Shown: piece after piece, positions 8,624 to 17,154 of the stretch
Numbering within the stretch: the first letter of the stretch is position 1
How the letters are laid out: the number at the start of each line of letters is the position of its first letter
Source of the DNA: JAXMDC01 sp046349035
GTDB lineage: Bacteria; Pseudomonadota; Alphaproteobacteria; Rhizobiales; Kaistiaceae
Length of the DNA stretch: 64,000 nucleotides
Assembly (NCBI GenBank): GCA_046349035.1
Contig: JAXMDC010000004.1
Span: 372,001 to 436,000, forward strand
Direction: 5' to 3'
Program-made: the position numbers and the translations under genes
Notes under the pieces: model-generated
What the model was told of the DNA's origin: nothing
Seen by the model: only the letters and a program-made list of their open reading frames with translations
Databases searched by the model: none

Positions 8624-9156
8624 TCGGGCTCGCCTTCTGTATCGGCGGGCGGCGTTACAATCAGCCTGCGCTCCGCCAACCGGACCTCAGGAACCGCTTG
8701 GCGCGTAAACGGCAAATAGAACTTGTGCGTCTTCGTGCCAATTTCCAGGAGATCTCCCGCCCCGAAATTGTGCACTGCCTGCACCGACCCAAGGTCGGCC
8801 CCATCGGAAGTGACGGCCCGCATGCCCACAAGATCGGCGTGATAGAACTCTTCGCCTTCGACTTCCGGCAAGCGATCGCGCGGAATGAAAAGTTCGAGCC
8901 CGTGCAGCGATTCCGCGGCCGTCCGATCGTCTATCCCGGCGAACCGGAGCGCGCGCTTGCTGCCGGCCAGCGCCCGGATACTTTTCACCGTCAGGGGCGG
9001 GCGCCCCCCGACGGTCGTCAGTGGCCCGTAAGTCCCAATCGCATCCGGGTCGGCGGTGAACACGTCGACCCGCACTTCGCCCCGAAGGCCAATCGCGGCC
9101 CCCACGCGCCCGATCGAAATCAGACGTGCTGCCCCGCCCGATGCGCCCTCGCTCAG
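8620..9156 (-). CDS. rimM: Ribosome maturation factor RimM (start uncertain, possibly CTG)
   Basis: RimM binds S19 and assists maturation of the 30S head. The conserved core runs from LISIGRVGAAIGLRGEVRV through GRPPLTVKSIR to the PRC-barrel part (FYHADLVGMRAV, AVHNFGAGDLLEI, FYLPF). The only standard start upstream of the core is a TTG at 9321, deep inside rpsP. I place the start at a CTG at 9156, which overlaps the rpsP TGA as CTGA, mirroring the ATGA between rimM and trmD. A GTG at 9105 is possible but would cut the first strand of the RimM fold. The gene identity is secure; the start is not. Confidence 0.88.
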   Translation of the reverse strand: MSEGASGGAARLISIGRVGAAIGLRGEVRVDVFTADPDAIGTYGPLTTVGGRPPLTVKSIRALAGSKRALRFAGIDDRTAAESLHGLELFIPRDRLPEVEGEEFYHADLVGMRAVTSDGADLGSVQAVHNFGAGDLLEIGTKTHKFYLPFTRQAVPEVRLAERRLIVTPPADTEGEPE

Positions 9157-9503
9157 CTTGCGGCACCGCCGTCGGCAGACGCGGCCGTTCCCGCCCGTTC
9201 CTGCGCCTTTTTCCGCGGCTTGGCCTTCTCCGGATTGTTGCGCGCCGGACGGGCTCTCAGTCCCGCTGCATCGAGGAAGCGCAGCACGCGGTCGGTCGGC
9301 GTCGCGCCAACCGAGAGCCAATGCTGAACTCGCTCTGTGACGAGGATGACCCGCTCAGCCGAATCCTTAGGCAGCATCGGGTTGAAGGAGCCCACTCTCT
9401 CGATAAAGCGGCCGTCGCGAGGCGAGCGACTGTCTGCGACCACGACGCGGTAGTACGGCTTCTTCTTGGCACCGGCACGAGCCAGGCGGATTTTCAGGGA
9501 CAC
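9153..9503 (-). CDS. rpsP: 30S ribosomal protein S16
   Basis: This 116-residue S16 begins MSLKIRLARAGAKKKPYYR, the standard N-terminus, and has RDGRFIERVGSFNP. The last about 35 residues are an Ala/Lys/Arg-rich tail common in alphaproteobacteria. A Shine-Dalgarno sequence (GAAGGAGTG) precedes the ATG. It sits between ffh and rimM in the classic operon. Confidence 0.96.
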   Translation of the reverse strand: MSLKIRLARAGAKKKPYYRVVVADSRSPRDGRFIERVGSFNPMLPKDSAERVILVTERVQHWLSVGATPTDRVLRFLDAAGLRARPARNNPEKAKPRKKAQERAGTAASADGGAAS

Positions 9504-9545
9504 GTTTTCACTCCTTCTTTCATGTTCGGCCGGACTGCCCAGCCA

Positions 9546-11048
9546 CTACTTCTTCTTAATCGATATTGGCGGAATGCCGGCTCCGAGCCCCGGCAAACCG
9601 CGCGGCGGCAAGCCGGGAAGGCCTGACGGAAGCCCTGCCCCCGAAAGCCCGCCCAGTCCACCTCCCTTCGCCAACGGCCCAAGGGCGCCTGGATCCATCG
9701 GTGGGAGGCCGGCGCCGCCCAGCCCAGACGTCATTCGCGCAAATAGGCCCTTGCGCTTCATGTCCTTCATCGTGTCGGCCATCTGGCGATGCATCTTGAG
9801 GAGGCGATTGACCTCTTCAACTTTCGTTCCCGACCCCGCCGCGACCCGCTTCTTGCGGCTAGCCTTGAGAAGGTCGGGATTGCGCCGCTCCTCAGAAGTC
9901 ATGGATGAGATGATGGCACCCTGACGACGGAACATTGAGTCGTCGAAACCGGCCGCTTCGATCTGTTGCTTGGCTTTGCCAATACCGGGAAGCAGTCCCA
10001 TCACGCCCGACAGGCCGCCGATCTTCTGCATCTGGCGGAGCTGCTCCGCGAGATCGTTGAGGTCGAATGACCCCGCCCGCATGCGCTCGGCCATCTTCTG
10101 GGCCTCGGCCGCGTCGACGGTAGCCGCCGCCTTCTCGACCAACCCGACGATATCCCCCATGCCGAGGATACGCCCGGCAACCCGCTGCGCGTCGAACTCC
10201 TCGAGCGCGTCCATCTTTTCGCCGGTGCCGAGGAACTTGATCGGCTTGCCGGTGACAGCCCGCATCGACAAGGCAGCGCCGCCTCGCCCGTCACCATCCG
10301 CTCGGGTGAGGATGAGCCCGCTGATACCGACGCGCTCGTCAAACGAACGCGCGACATTCACCGCGTCCTGACCGGTGAGGCTGTCCGCAACGAGAAGAAT
10401 CTCGTGCGGGTCGGTCAGCCGCTTGATCTCGGCCATCTCGGCCATCAGCGGCTCATCGATATGCGTGCGGCCGGCGGTATCCAGGAGCACTACGTCATAT
10501 CCGCCGAGGCGGCCGGCGGTCATGGCACGGTTGGCGATATCCGCCGGGCCTTGCCCGGCGACGATTGGCAGGGTGTCCACGCCAACCTGCTCGCCGAGAA
10601 CCTTGAGCTGTTCCTGCGCCGCCGGACGGCGGACATCGAGCGAGGCAAGCAGCACCTTGGACTTATGCCGCTCGACCAATCGCCTTGCGAGCTTGGCCGT
10701 GGTTGTCGTTTTGCCTGACCCCTGCAGCCCTACCATCATCACTGCAACCGGCGGGGCTGCGTTGAGGTCGAGCGGAGAAGGCTCCCGCCCCAGCGTGTCG
10801 ACCAACTGATCGTGAACGATCTTGACGACCATCTGCCCAGGCGTGACGGAGCGGATGACCTCCTGGCCGACGGCGCGGCCGCGCACCTTGTCAGTAAACG
10901 AGCGAACGACATCGAGCGCGACATCGGCCTCAATGAGGGCGCGTCGCACCTCGCGCATTGCCTCGTTGACGTCGGACTCCGACAACGCGCCGCGCCGCTT
11001 CAATCGCTCGAAGATCGAGCCTAGTTTCTCCGAGAGCGCGTCAAACAT
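9546..11048 (-). CDS. ffh: Signal recognition particle protein
   Basis: Ffh is the GTPase and signal-sequence-binding subunit of the signal recognition particle. The 500-residue protein has an N-domain four-helix bundle (1-90), a G-domain with G1 GLQGSGKTTTTAKLA, DTAGR, and TRADGDGRGGAALS, and a Met-rich M-domain (about 330-430). The C-terminal about 70 residues are a Gly/Pro/Leu-rich tail ending in KKK. It is the first gene of the ribosomal operon; a terminator-like hairpin lies about 55 bases upstream. Confidence 0.97.
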   Translation of the reverse strand: MFDALSEKLGSIFERLKRRGALSESDVNEAMREVRRALIEADVALDVVRSFTDKVRGRAVGQEVIRSVTPGQMVVKIVHDQLVDTLGREPSPLDLNAAPPVAVMMVGLQGSGKTTTTAKLARRLVERHKSKVLLASLDVRRPAAQEQLKVLGEQVGVDTLPIVAGQGPADIANRAMTAGRLGGYDVVLLDTAGRTHIDEPLMAEMAEIKRLTDPHEILLVADSLTGQDAVNVARSFDERVGISGLILTRADGDGRGGAALSMRAVTGKPIKFLGTGEKMDALEEFDAQRVAGRILGMGDIVGLVEKAAATVDAAEAQKMAERMRAGSFDLNDLAEQLRQMQKIGGLSGVMGLLPGIGKAKQQIEAAGFDDSMFRRQGAIISSMTSEERRNPDLLKASRKKRVAAGSGTKVEEVNRLLKMHRQMADTMKDMKRKGLFARMTSGLGGAGLPPMDPGALGPLAKGGGLGGLSGAGLPSGLPGLPPRGLPGLGAGIPPISIKKK

Positions 11049-11353
11049 CGTTCAATCGTTCATTCCACGTTGGGCTCAGCCACCTGGGAATTGCCCAAGC
11101 AAAAAAACGCCCGCGGGCGCAACGCGCTGGCGGACGTTCGTCTCCGGATACGAGCCCGGTCGACCTTTTGTCATGATCGCTTGTTAGCGAAGACCGGATA
11201 GAAGCTAGGGAGCCACCGCTGTCCCGTCAAGCCGTCACGCGGTTGACGCCGACGAACCCCACCTTTGGGAGACCGCCAAACCGCGCGGGCGGTTAGCGAG
11301 GAAACGTAAACTATTGCCTCTTAACTGCCGGTAGCGCTACGGACATCGCCGAT
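11049..11353. other. Intergenic region between ffh and DUF3108 gene
   Basis: These 305 bases separate divergent genes and must hold both promoters. I find no protein or known RNA gene; in particular the SRP RNA core (GGAAGGAAGCAGCC-type) is absent on both strands. The notable element is the hairpin followed by T7 on the ffh side, listed separately. Confidence 0.5.
11101..11137 (-). terminator. Terminator-like hairpin in the ffh leader
   Basis: Read on the minus strand, ACGTCCGC pairs with GCGGGCGT (8 bp with one G-T pair) and is followed directly by T7. It has the form of a rho-independent terminator but lies about 55 bases before the ffh ATG, with no annotated gene upstream on that strand. 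It may be an attenuator in the ffh leader or the end of a small RNA. Confidence 0.45.
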
Positions 11354-12256
11354 ATGGGTGACATGCCCCCTATAGTTTCGTCTGGCGCCCGCGGCAAAGG
11401 CGTGCATATTGACCCGGTGATTTACAAGAAACAGGGTCTGTCGCTGGCTGCAATCGCGCTAGCAGTTGTCGCGGGCGCAGGAGAATCCCGCGCCGCCGAC
11501 GTCGGCACGCTAAGCGCGTCCTATACGATTGCTATTTCTGGATTTCCCGTCGGTCGCGTCGACGCCCAGTCGCGCTTTGATGGAGCGTACTATTCGCTGG
11601 CGATTACCGGCTCGACCAGCGGCTTGTCCCGCCTGGTCTCCGACGCCACCGCAACGTTAACCGGCAGCGGTCGCGTCTCGGGAACGCAGGTCGTTCCGCT
11701 TGCCTATAGCCTCGACACCACCGAGAACGGCGAGGCGACCCACGTCCGCATGACGATGAACGGGGGTAGGGTTACGGCGCTATCCGCCTATCCCGATCTC
11801 GCTGCCGATCCCCGTCGGATCCCCGTGACTACTCGTTTCAAGACGAATGTCGTCGATCCGGTGAGCGCCTTCGTTATTCCGACCACATCCCCAGACACGA
11901 CCGATGGGAACGCGGTGTGCAATCGCGTCATGCCGATATTCGACGGTTGGCAGCGCTTCGACCTTAACCTTTATTTCAAGGAACGCCGGACGGTCTCGGG
12001 CACAGGCGGTTCGTATTCTGGGCCCGTCTTCGTCTGCGGTGCACGCTACGTGGCCGTTGCCGGTCACGTCCCCGACCGCGATTCCGTGCGCTTCATGGAG
12101 GACAATCGGAATCTCGAGGTCTGGCTGGCACCGGTCGAGCATCTGAAATTTCTCGTTCCTTACTATATCAAGGTCGGTACGCGCGTTGGCGACCTCACAA
12201 TTGCGGCGACACGCTTCACCGCAGCCCCGGAGCAGCGCCAGGCCGGGGCCAACTAG
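11354..12256 (+). CDS. DUF3108 domain-containing exported protein
   Basis: The 300-residue protein has a signal sequence ending near residue 48 (AGAGESRAAD). A GTG at 11402 is an alternative start that would give a more normal N-terminal signal peptide. The mature part matches DUF3108, a beta-rich periplasmic family: YTIAISGFPVGRVDAQSRF, a segment around SLDTTENGEATHVRM, DPVSAFVIP, and IFDGWQRFDLNLYF. Function of the family is unknown. It lies upstream of the Suv3-like helicase with a 138-base gap. Confidence 0.75.
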   Translation: MGDMPPIVSSGARGKGVHIDPVIYKKQGLSLAAIALAVVAGAGESRAADVGTLSASYTIAISGFPVGRVDAQSRFDGAYYSLAITGSTSGLSRLVSDATATLTGSGRVSGTQVVPLAYSLDTTENGEATHVRMTMNGGRVTALSAYPDLAADPRRIPVTTRFKTNVVDPVSAFVIPTTSPDTTDGNAVCNRVMPIFDGWQRFDLNLYFKERRTVSGTGGSYSGPVFVCGARYVAVAGHVPDRDSVRFMEDNRNLEVWLAPVEHLKFLVPYYIKVGTRVGDLTIAATRFTAAPEQRQAGAN

Positions 12257-12394
12257 CGCCGCCCGCCAGGTCGTCAGGGGTGTCCTACGCAACTAACTGC
12301 GCTGTGCCCTCCCGCATGCCGGCCGTTCAGAAGACGGCAGGGTCCATCCCGCCGGCATCGCCGCACAGACCGGGCCTCGGAAGGAATTACGCTC

Positions 12395-15300
12395 ATGGCT
12401 AGGGGCGCCGCGCGAAACGAGAATGTTGTCGCCGTCCTCGGTCCGACCAACACCGGCAAGACGCATCTGGCCATCGAACGGATGCTCGGTCATCCAACCG
12501 GGGTAATCGGCCTTCCACTTCGTCTCCTCGCCCGCGAGGTCTACAACAAGGTTGCTGCGCAAGTCGGCGCCGGGGCGGTTGCTCTCATAACCGGAGAGGA
12601 GAAGATCCTCCCACCCGCGCCCCGCTACCGCGTCTGCACGGTGGAAGCGCTTCCCAGCGAAACCGACGCTGCCTTCCTCGCGATCGACGAAGTCCAGATT
12701 GCCGGCGATTTGGAGCGGGGACACGTCTTCACCGACCGGTTGCTCAATTTACGGGGCCGTCACGAAACTCTGCTCCTCGGCGCCGCCACGATGCGCGGCA
12801 TCCTTGAGCGCTTGCTGCCCGGTATCAGCGTCATCACTCGTCCGCGCATGTCGGTCTTGGCCTACACTGGTCCCAAGAAGATCACGAGGCTGCCTCGACG
12901 ATCGGCCATCGTCGCGTTCTCCGCCGGCGAAGTTTACGCGATTGCCGAACTCATTCGCCGCCAACGCGGCGGCGCCGCGGTCGTGCTGGGTGCCCTCTCG
13001 CCACGAACGCGCAATGCGCAGGTTGAGATATTCCAGTCCGGCGACGTCGAATTCCTTGTCGCCACCGACGCCATCGGCATGGGCCTGAACCTCGACGTCG
13101 ACCACGTGGCTTTTGCATCCGATCAGAAGTTCGACGGCTACCAGCATCGCCGGCTGTCCCCTGCGGAGTTCGGTCAAGTCGCGGGACGGGCTGGCCGACA
13201 CCTGCGCGACGGGACTTTCGGTGTCACCGCCCGCGTCGACGCCTTCGACGACCATCTGGTCGAAGCGTTGGAGAACCATCGCTTTGAACCCGTTAAGGCG
13301 ATCCAATGGCGCAATCGGGACCTCGACTTCTCATCGACCGCCCATCTGATCGACTCCCTCGACACGCCGCCGAGCCGTCCCGAACTCGCCAAGGCTCCGC
13401 CATCCGAGGACGTAGTCGCTTTGTCAGCGGCAATTCGCGACCCGTCCATTGCGGCCCTGGCGGTCGGATCCGATCGTGTCGCGCTTCTGTGGGAAGTGTG
13501 TCAGGTTCCGGATTATCGCCGTATTGCCCCGGCAAATCACGTTGAACTCATAACCACGCTGTTCGCGCAGCTGGCCACTGGGGGGACGCTCAATGAAGAC
13601 TGGTTTGCTGCCCAAATTGCCCACGCGGACAACACCGAGGGTGACATCGATGCTCTAGCCAACCGCATCGCTCATGTCAGAACTTGGACATTTGCCGCCA
13701 ATCGTCCCAACTGGCTGCGCGATGCGGCCCACTGGCAAGAGCGGACTCGGAACCTCGAGGACAGACTTTCCGACGCTTTGCACGAACGCCTTCTCCAGCG
13801 TTTCGTCGATCGTCGGACCAGCGTGTTGATGCGGCGACTAAGAGAGAACGCCATGCCTGACGCGGAAGTAACCCCCAGCGGAGACGTTAAGGTCGACGGT
13901 GTCCTGGTCGGTGAACTGAAGGGGTTTCGCTTTACGCCCGACGCCGCGACGGCCAGTCCGGACGGCAAGGCACTGCGCAACGCCGCTCACAAAGCTCTGG
14001 CGAGCGAGATTGAGCGTCGGGCCGAGCGTGTTGCCGCGGCTGCCGACGGAGACCTAGTACTGGCAATCGACGGGAGCCTGCGCTGGCAGGGCGAGGCCAT
14101 CGCCCGCCTCATCGCCGGTGACGACCAATTGCGCCCGCGCCTGATAGTGCTTGCCGACGATCTGCTCCCCCCGGCACTGCGCGAACCCGTGGAGCGACGC
14201 GTACAACAGTGGTTTGCAACGCACGCGGCCAGCCTGATCCAACCGCTCTACGACCTGCTTTCGGCCCAAGACCTTCCACCGCTCGCGCGTGGTATCGCCT
14301 TTCGCCTTGCCGAGAGCCTCGGCGTTCTTGATCGCGGTGAAGTCGATGCCGATGTTCGGCAGTTGGACCAGGAGACCCGCGCCGGTCTGCGCCGGCTTGG
14401 CGTACGTTTCGGCAGTTATCACATCTATGTCCCCGCACTGCTCAAGCCGGCACCCGGCCGTCTGCTGGCGATGCTTTGGGGATTGCGCAACGGCGGCCTC
14501 GATACGCCCGGTATTGCCGAACTCACCCAGATTTCCGCCTCCGGTCGCACAACCGTGCCCGTCGACCCAGCATTTCCAGCCGCCTTATTTCGGGTGGTGG
14601 GCTACAAGGTCGCGGGCACTCGCGCGATACGCATCGATATTCTCGAGCGCCTCGCAGACTTCATACGCCCGCTCACCATGTGGCGGAACGTGCCAGATGG
14701 CCCGGCCGCCCCTCCGGGAGCGGTCGGCGGCGGAGCCTTCACGACAACGCCGGCGATGACATCCCTGCTCGGTTGCTCCGGCGATGAGCTCGGCTCCGTT
14801 CTCCGCGCGCTTGGCTACCGAATGGAGAAGCGACCCGCGCCCGCTTCCAAAGCCTCCCCGCCGAAGCTGGAGACGCCGCCGCCCAGCGAGACTTCGCCCA
14901 CCGCCGATGCCGGGCTCGCGCCCGCCCCGGCGGCCTCTGCCGCCCCCGACAGCAGCGATATTGCCGCCGCCCCTGTGGAAACGGGCCCATCGAGCCAACC
15001 CATGGCGCCGACTGGGGAGCCACTTGTCGCAGCGACGGTGCCGGGCAGCACCGACCAGCCCGTCAAACCAACAGACTCAATGATCGAGGTCTGGCGGCGG
15101 CGGCGACCGGACGATGGGCAGCACCGCGCTAACCATCGCCCTGATCGGCGACGCGCTCCGCGCGCGACCACATCGCTAGCGCCCGCCAATGACAGCAACA
15201 CGGTCACCGCTGCGACGGGTGATCCAACAGAGACCGGAGGGCGGCGCCCGACCGGGCCGCGTCGAAAGGGCCGCGGTGCTCAACTCGCTCCTGCCCCCCG

Positions 15301-15427
15301 AAAAGACGGATCGAAGAAGTGGACGGACTCGGCTCGCCCCAAGGCCGACAAGCCGGCCGACCCCCACTCGCCCTTCGCAGCCCTTGCCGCCCTGAAGGCC
15401 CAACTGGAACGAGGCCCGGCCAAGTGA
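12395..15427 (+). CDS. Suv3-like superfamily 2 RNA/DNA helicase
   Basis: The 1010-residue protein resembles mitochondrial SUV3-type helicases. Walker A is GPTNTGKT at residues 16-23, motif II is the unusual DEVQ at 98-101, motif III GAATMRG, and the second RecA domain contains FLVATDAIGMGLNLDVDHV and GQVAGRAGR (motif VI). A middle region of about 350 residues is typical of the alphaproteobacterial form. From about residue 800 on, the chain is an Ala/Pro/Arg-rich disordered tail. Start is supported by GGAAGGA 8 bases before the ATG. It leads the S4 protein / fdxA / carD block and is 12 bases from the S4 gene. Confidence 0.88.
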   Translation: MARGAARNENVVAVLGPTNTGKTHLAIERMLGHPTGVIGLPLRLLAREVYNKVAAQVGAGAVALITGEEKILPPAPRYRVCTVEALPSETDAAFLAIDEVQIAGDLERGHVFTDRLLNLRGRHETLLLGAATMRGILERLLPGISVITRPRMSVLAYTGPKKITRLPRRSAIVAFSAGEVYAIAELIRRQRGGAAVVLGALSPRTRNAQVEIFQSGDVEFLVATDAIGMGLNLDVDHVAFASDQKFDGYQHRRLSPAEFGQVAGRAGRHLRDGTFGVTARVDAFDDHLVEALENHRFEPVKAIQWRNRDLDFSSTAHLIDSLDTPPSRPELAKAPPSEDVVALSAAIRDPSIAALAVGSDRVALLWEVCQVPDYRRIAPANHVELITTLFAQLATGGTLNEDWFAAQIAHADNTEGDIDALANRIAHVRTWTFAANRPNWLRDAAHWQERTRNLEDRLSDALHERLLQRFVDRRTSVLMRRLRENAMPDAEVTPSGDVKVDGVLVGELKGFRFTPDAATASPDGKALRNAAHKALASEIERRAERVAAAADGDLVLAIDGSLRWQGEAIARLIAGDDQLRPRLIVLADDLLPPALREPVERRVQQWFATHAASLIQPLYDLLSAQDLPPLARGIAFRLAESLGVLDRGEVDADVRQLDQETRAGLRRLGVRFGSYHIYVPALLKPAPGRLLAMLWGLRNGGLDTPGIAELTQISASGRTTVPVDPAFPAALFRVVGYKVAGTRAIRIDILERLADFIRPLTMWRNVPDGPAAPPGAVGGGAFTTTPAMTSLLGCSGDELGSVLRALGYRMEKRPAPASKASPPKLETPPPSETSPTADAGLAPAPAASAAPDSSDIAAAPVETGPSSQPMAPTGEPLVAATVPGSTDQPVKPTDSMIEVWRRRRPDDGQHRANHRPDRRRAPRATTSLAPANDSNTVTAATGDPTETGGRRPTGPRRKGRGAQLAPAPRKDGSKKWTDSARPKADKPADPHSPFAALAALKAQLERGPAK

Positions 15428-15439
15428 AGTTGATCGTCG

Positions 15440-15799
15440 ATGGGCGAGACTGATCGGCAGCGAATCGACAAGTGGCTCTGGTACGCCCGCGTCGTGAAGT
15501 CACGAAGCTCGGCGCAAGCCCTGGCAATGTCCGGCCACGTCCGCGTCAATCAGGAGAAGACGCACTCGGCTAGCAAACAGGTGAAGCCAGGAGACGTCCT
15601 TACCATTGCGGTCGCTTCACGCGTCAGGATCCTGCGCGTTCGCGGCGCTGGGGAGCGCCGCGGTCCGGCCAGCGAAGCTCGGCTCCTCTTCGACGAGCTA
15701 ACCCCGCCACAGCTCCCGTCGACGACGACCCCATCCCCGGGCGGTTCACGCCCCACCAAGCGCGACCGGCGAACCTGGGAAGACCTAGACTCCGCCTAG
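15440..15799 (+). CDS. S4 domain RNA-binding protein, Hsp15-like
   Basis: This 119-residue protein has an N-terminal S4 domain (QRIDKWLWYARVVKSRS, GHVRVN, VKPGDVLTI) as in Hsp15, which binds 50S subunits carrying stalled nascent chains. The C-terminal about 35 residues are basic and unstructured, ending with TKRDRRTWEDLD. It follows the helicase gene by 12 bases, and the same neighbourhood is common in alphaproteobacteria. Confidence 0.88.
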   Translation: MGETDRQRIDKWLWYARVVKSRSSAQALAMSGHVRVNQEKTHSASKQVKPGDVLTIAVASRVRILRVRGAGERRGPASEARLLFDELTPPQLPSTTTPSPGGSRPTKRDRRTWEDLDSA

Positions 15800-15949
15800 G
15801 TTCGCGTCGCTTGGCGCTTTTTGTCACCTCCTAGCGACGCGCAATCGCCATTCTGCGCGCGGTCCGCCCCGCGACAGTGGAATCCTTGCGCCTCCTATCC
15901 AAACCGTTTACGTCACCGCCGCCCGCCGATCTCTTTGGAGTGGCCCACC

Positions 15950-16288
<339 letters not shown>

Positions 16289-16351
16289 CCATATTGCGAT
16301 CTCGTAATCGCGCCGGCCGGGGAAAATCTCGTTTCGCCGTTCGAGGCTCGA

Positions 16352-16374
16352 CCGTAAATCATTGAAATTTACGG
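16352..16374. promoter_or_regulatory. Palindrome over the carD -35 box
   Basis: Perfect 8-bp inverted repeat CCGTAAAT / ATTTACGG with a 7-base spacer. It covers the -35 element of the carD promoter and looks like an operator rather than a terminator (AT-rich, no T-run). Confidence 0.5.
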
Positions 16375-16389
16375 ATTTTGTGCTATGTT
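16362..16389 (+). promoter_or_regulatory. Probable sigma70 promoter of carD
   Basis: TTGAAA and TATGTT are separated by 16 bases in the AT-rich part of the fdxA-carD gap. A transcript starting near 16396 would have a leader of about 165 bases before the carD ATG at 16561. Confidence 0.5.
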
Positions 16390-16560
16390 ACCAACACGAT
16401 CGCTTCCGCGCCGAGAATCGCCGTCATGTAGGTTCCCAACCGCCTGCTGATGGGTGGCGGGGGGAGGTGGTTGTTATCGGACATTGGATCGATTGCGGAC
16501 GCGGTTCCCTTCGGGATTGCGTCGAAACGCGGATTGTCGGTACCAGGAGTAGGAAGGCGC

Positions 16561-17133
16561 ATGGCTGCGACTAAGAAGACCGCCCATCGATCCGAATTCA
16601 GGACCGGCGAGCACATCGTCTATCCGGCGCACGGCGTCGGCAAGATCATCGGCATCGAAGATCAGGAAGTGGCCGGCATCAAGCTGGAACTTTACGTGAT
16701 CGCCTTCGAGAAAGATAAGATGACGCTGCGCGTGCCGCTGCCGAAGGCGACCGCCGTCGGAATGCGCAAACTGGCCAGCACGGACACCGTGGAGAGCGCT
16801 CTTACCGTGGTGCGCGGCCGGCCGCGCATTAAGCGCACAATGTGGAGCCGTCGCGCGCAGGAATACGAGGCCAAGATCAATTCCGGCGACCTGATGGCTA
16901 TTTCCGAGGTGGTCCGCGACCTCTACCGGTCCGAGGCGCAGCCCGAGCAGTCCTATAGCGAGCGACAGCTCTACGAAGCGGCGCTGGATCGCATGTCGCG
17001 TGAGGTGGCTGCGGTAGAGAAGATCTCGGAGACCGAGGCCGTTCGCCGGATCGAGCAGAACCTCGCCAAGAACCCGCGGCGGGGTGCCAAAGCAGCCGAG
17101 CCGGAAGACGATACCCAAGAAGAGGCGGCCTGA
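16561..17133 (+). CDS. carD: CarD family transcriptional regulator
   Basis: The ATG at 16561 gives 190 residues and is preceded by AGGAGTAGGAAGG; the frame extends to 16450 but that part lacks family character. The N-terminal RNA-polymerase-interacting domain is clear (FRTGEHIVYPAHGVGKI, FEKDKMTLRVP), followed by a helical DNA-binding part (RRAQEYEAKINSGD, LYRSEAQPEQSYSERQLYE). CarD binds the RNA polymerase beta subunit and stabilises open promoter complexes, notably at rRNA promoters. The stop codon lies in the loop of a 12-bp hairpin. Confidence 0.93.
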   Translation: MAATKKTAHRSEFRTGEHIVYPAHGVGKIIGIEDQEVAGIKLELYVIAFEKDKMTLRVPLPKATAVGMRKLASTDTVESALTVVRGRPRIKRTMWSRRAQEYEAKINSGDLMAISEVVRDLYRSEAQPEQSYSERQLYEAALDRMSREVAAVEKISETEAVRRIEQNLAKNPRRGAKAAEPEDDTQEEAA

Positions 17134-17145
17134 GGCCGCCTCTTC
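17119..17145. terminator. Hairpin spanning the carD stop codon
   Basis: A perfect 12-bp stem, GAAGAGGCGGCC / GGCCGCCTCTTC, has the carD TGA as its whole 3-base loop. It lies between convergent carD and the M48 protease gene and could stop transcription from both sides, but neither side has a T-run, so it may instead be a 3' end stabiliser. Confidence 0.6.
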
Positions 17146-17154
17146 CTGAAGCGG

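Noticed and set aside
11049..11353. SRP RNA gene next to ffh
   Set aside because: The conserved SRP core sequence is absent on both strands.
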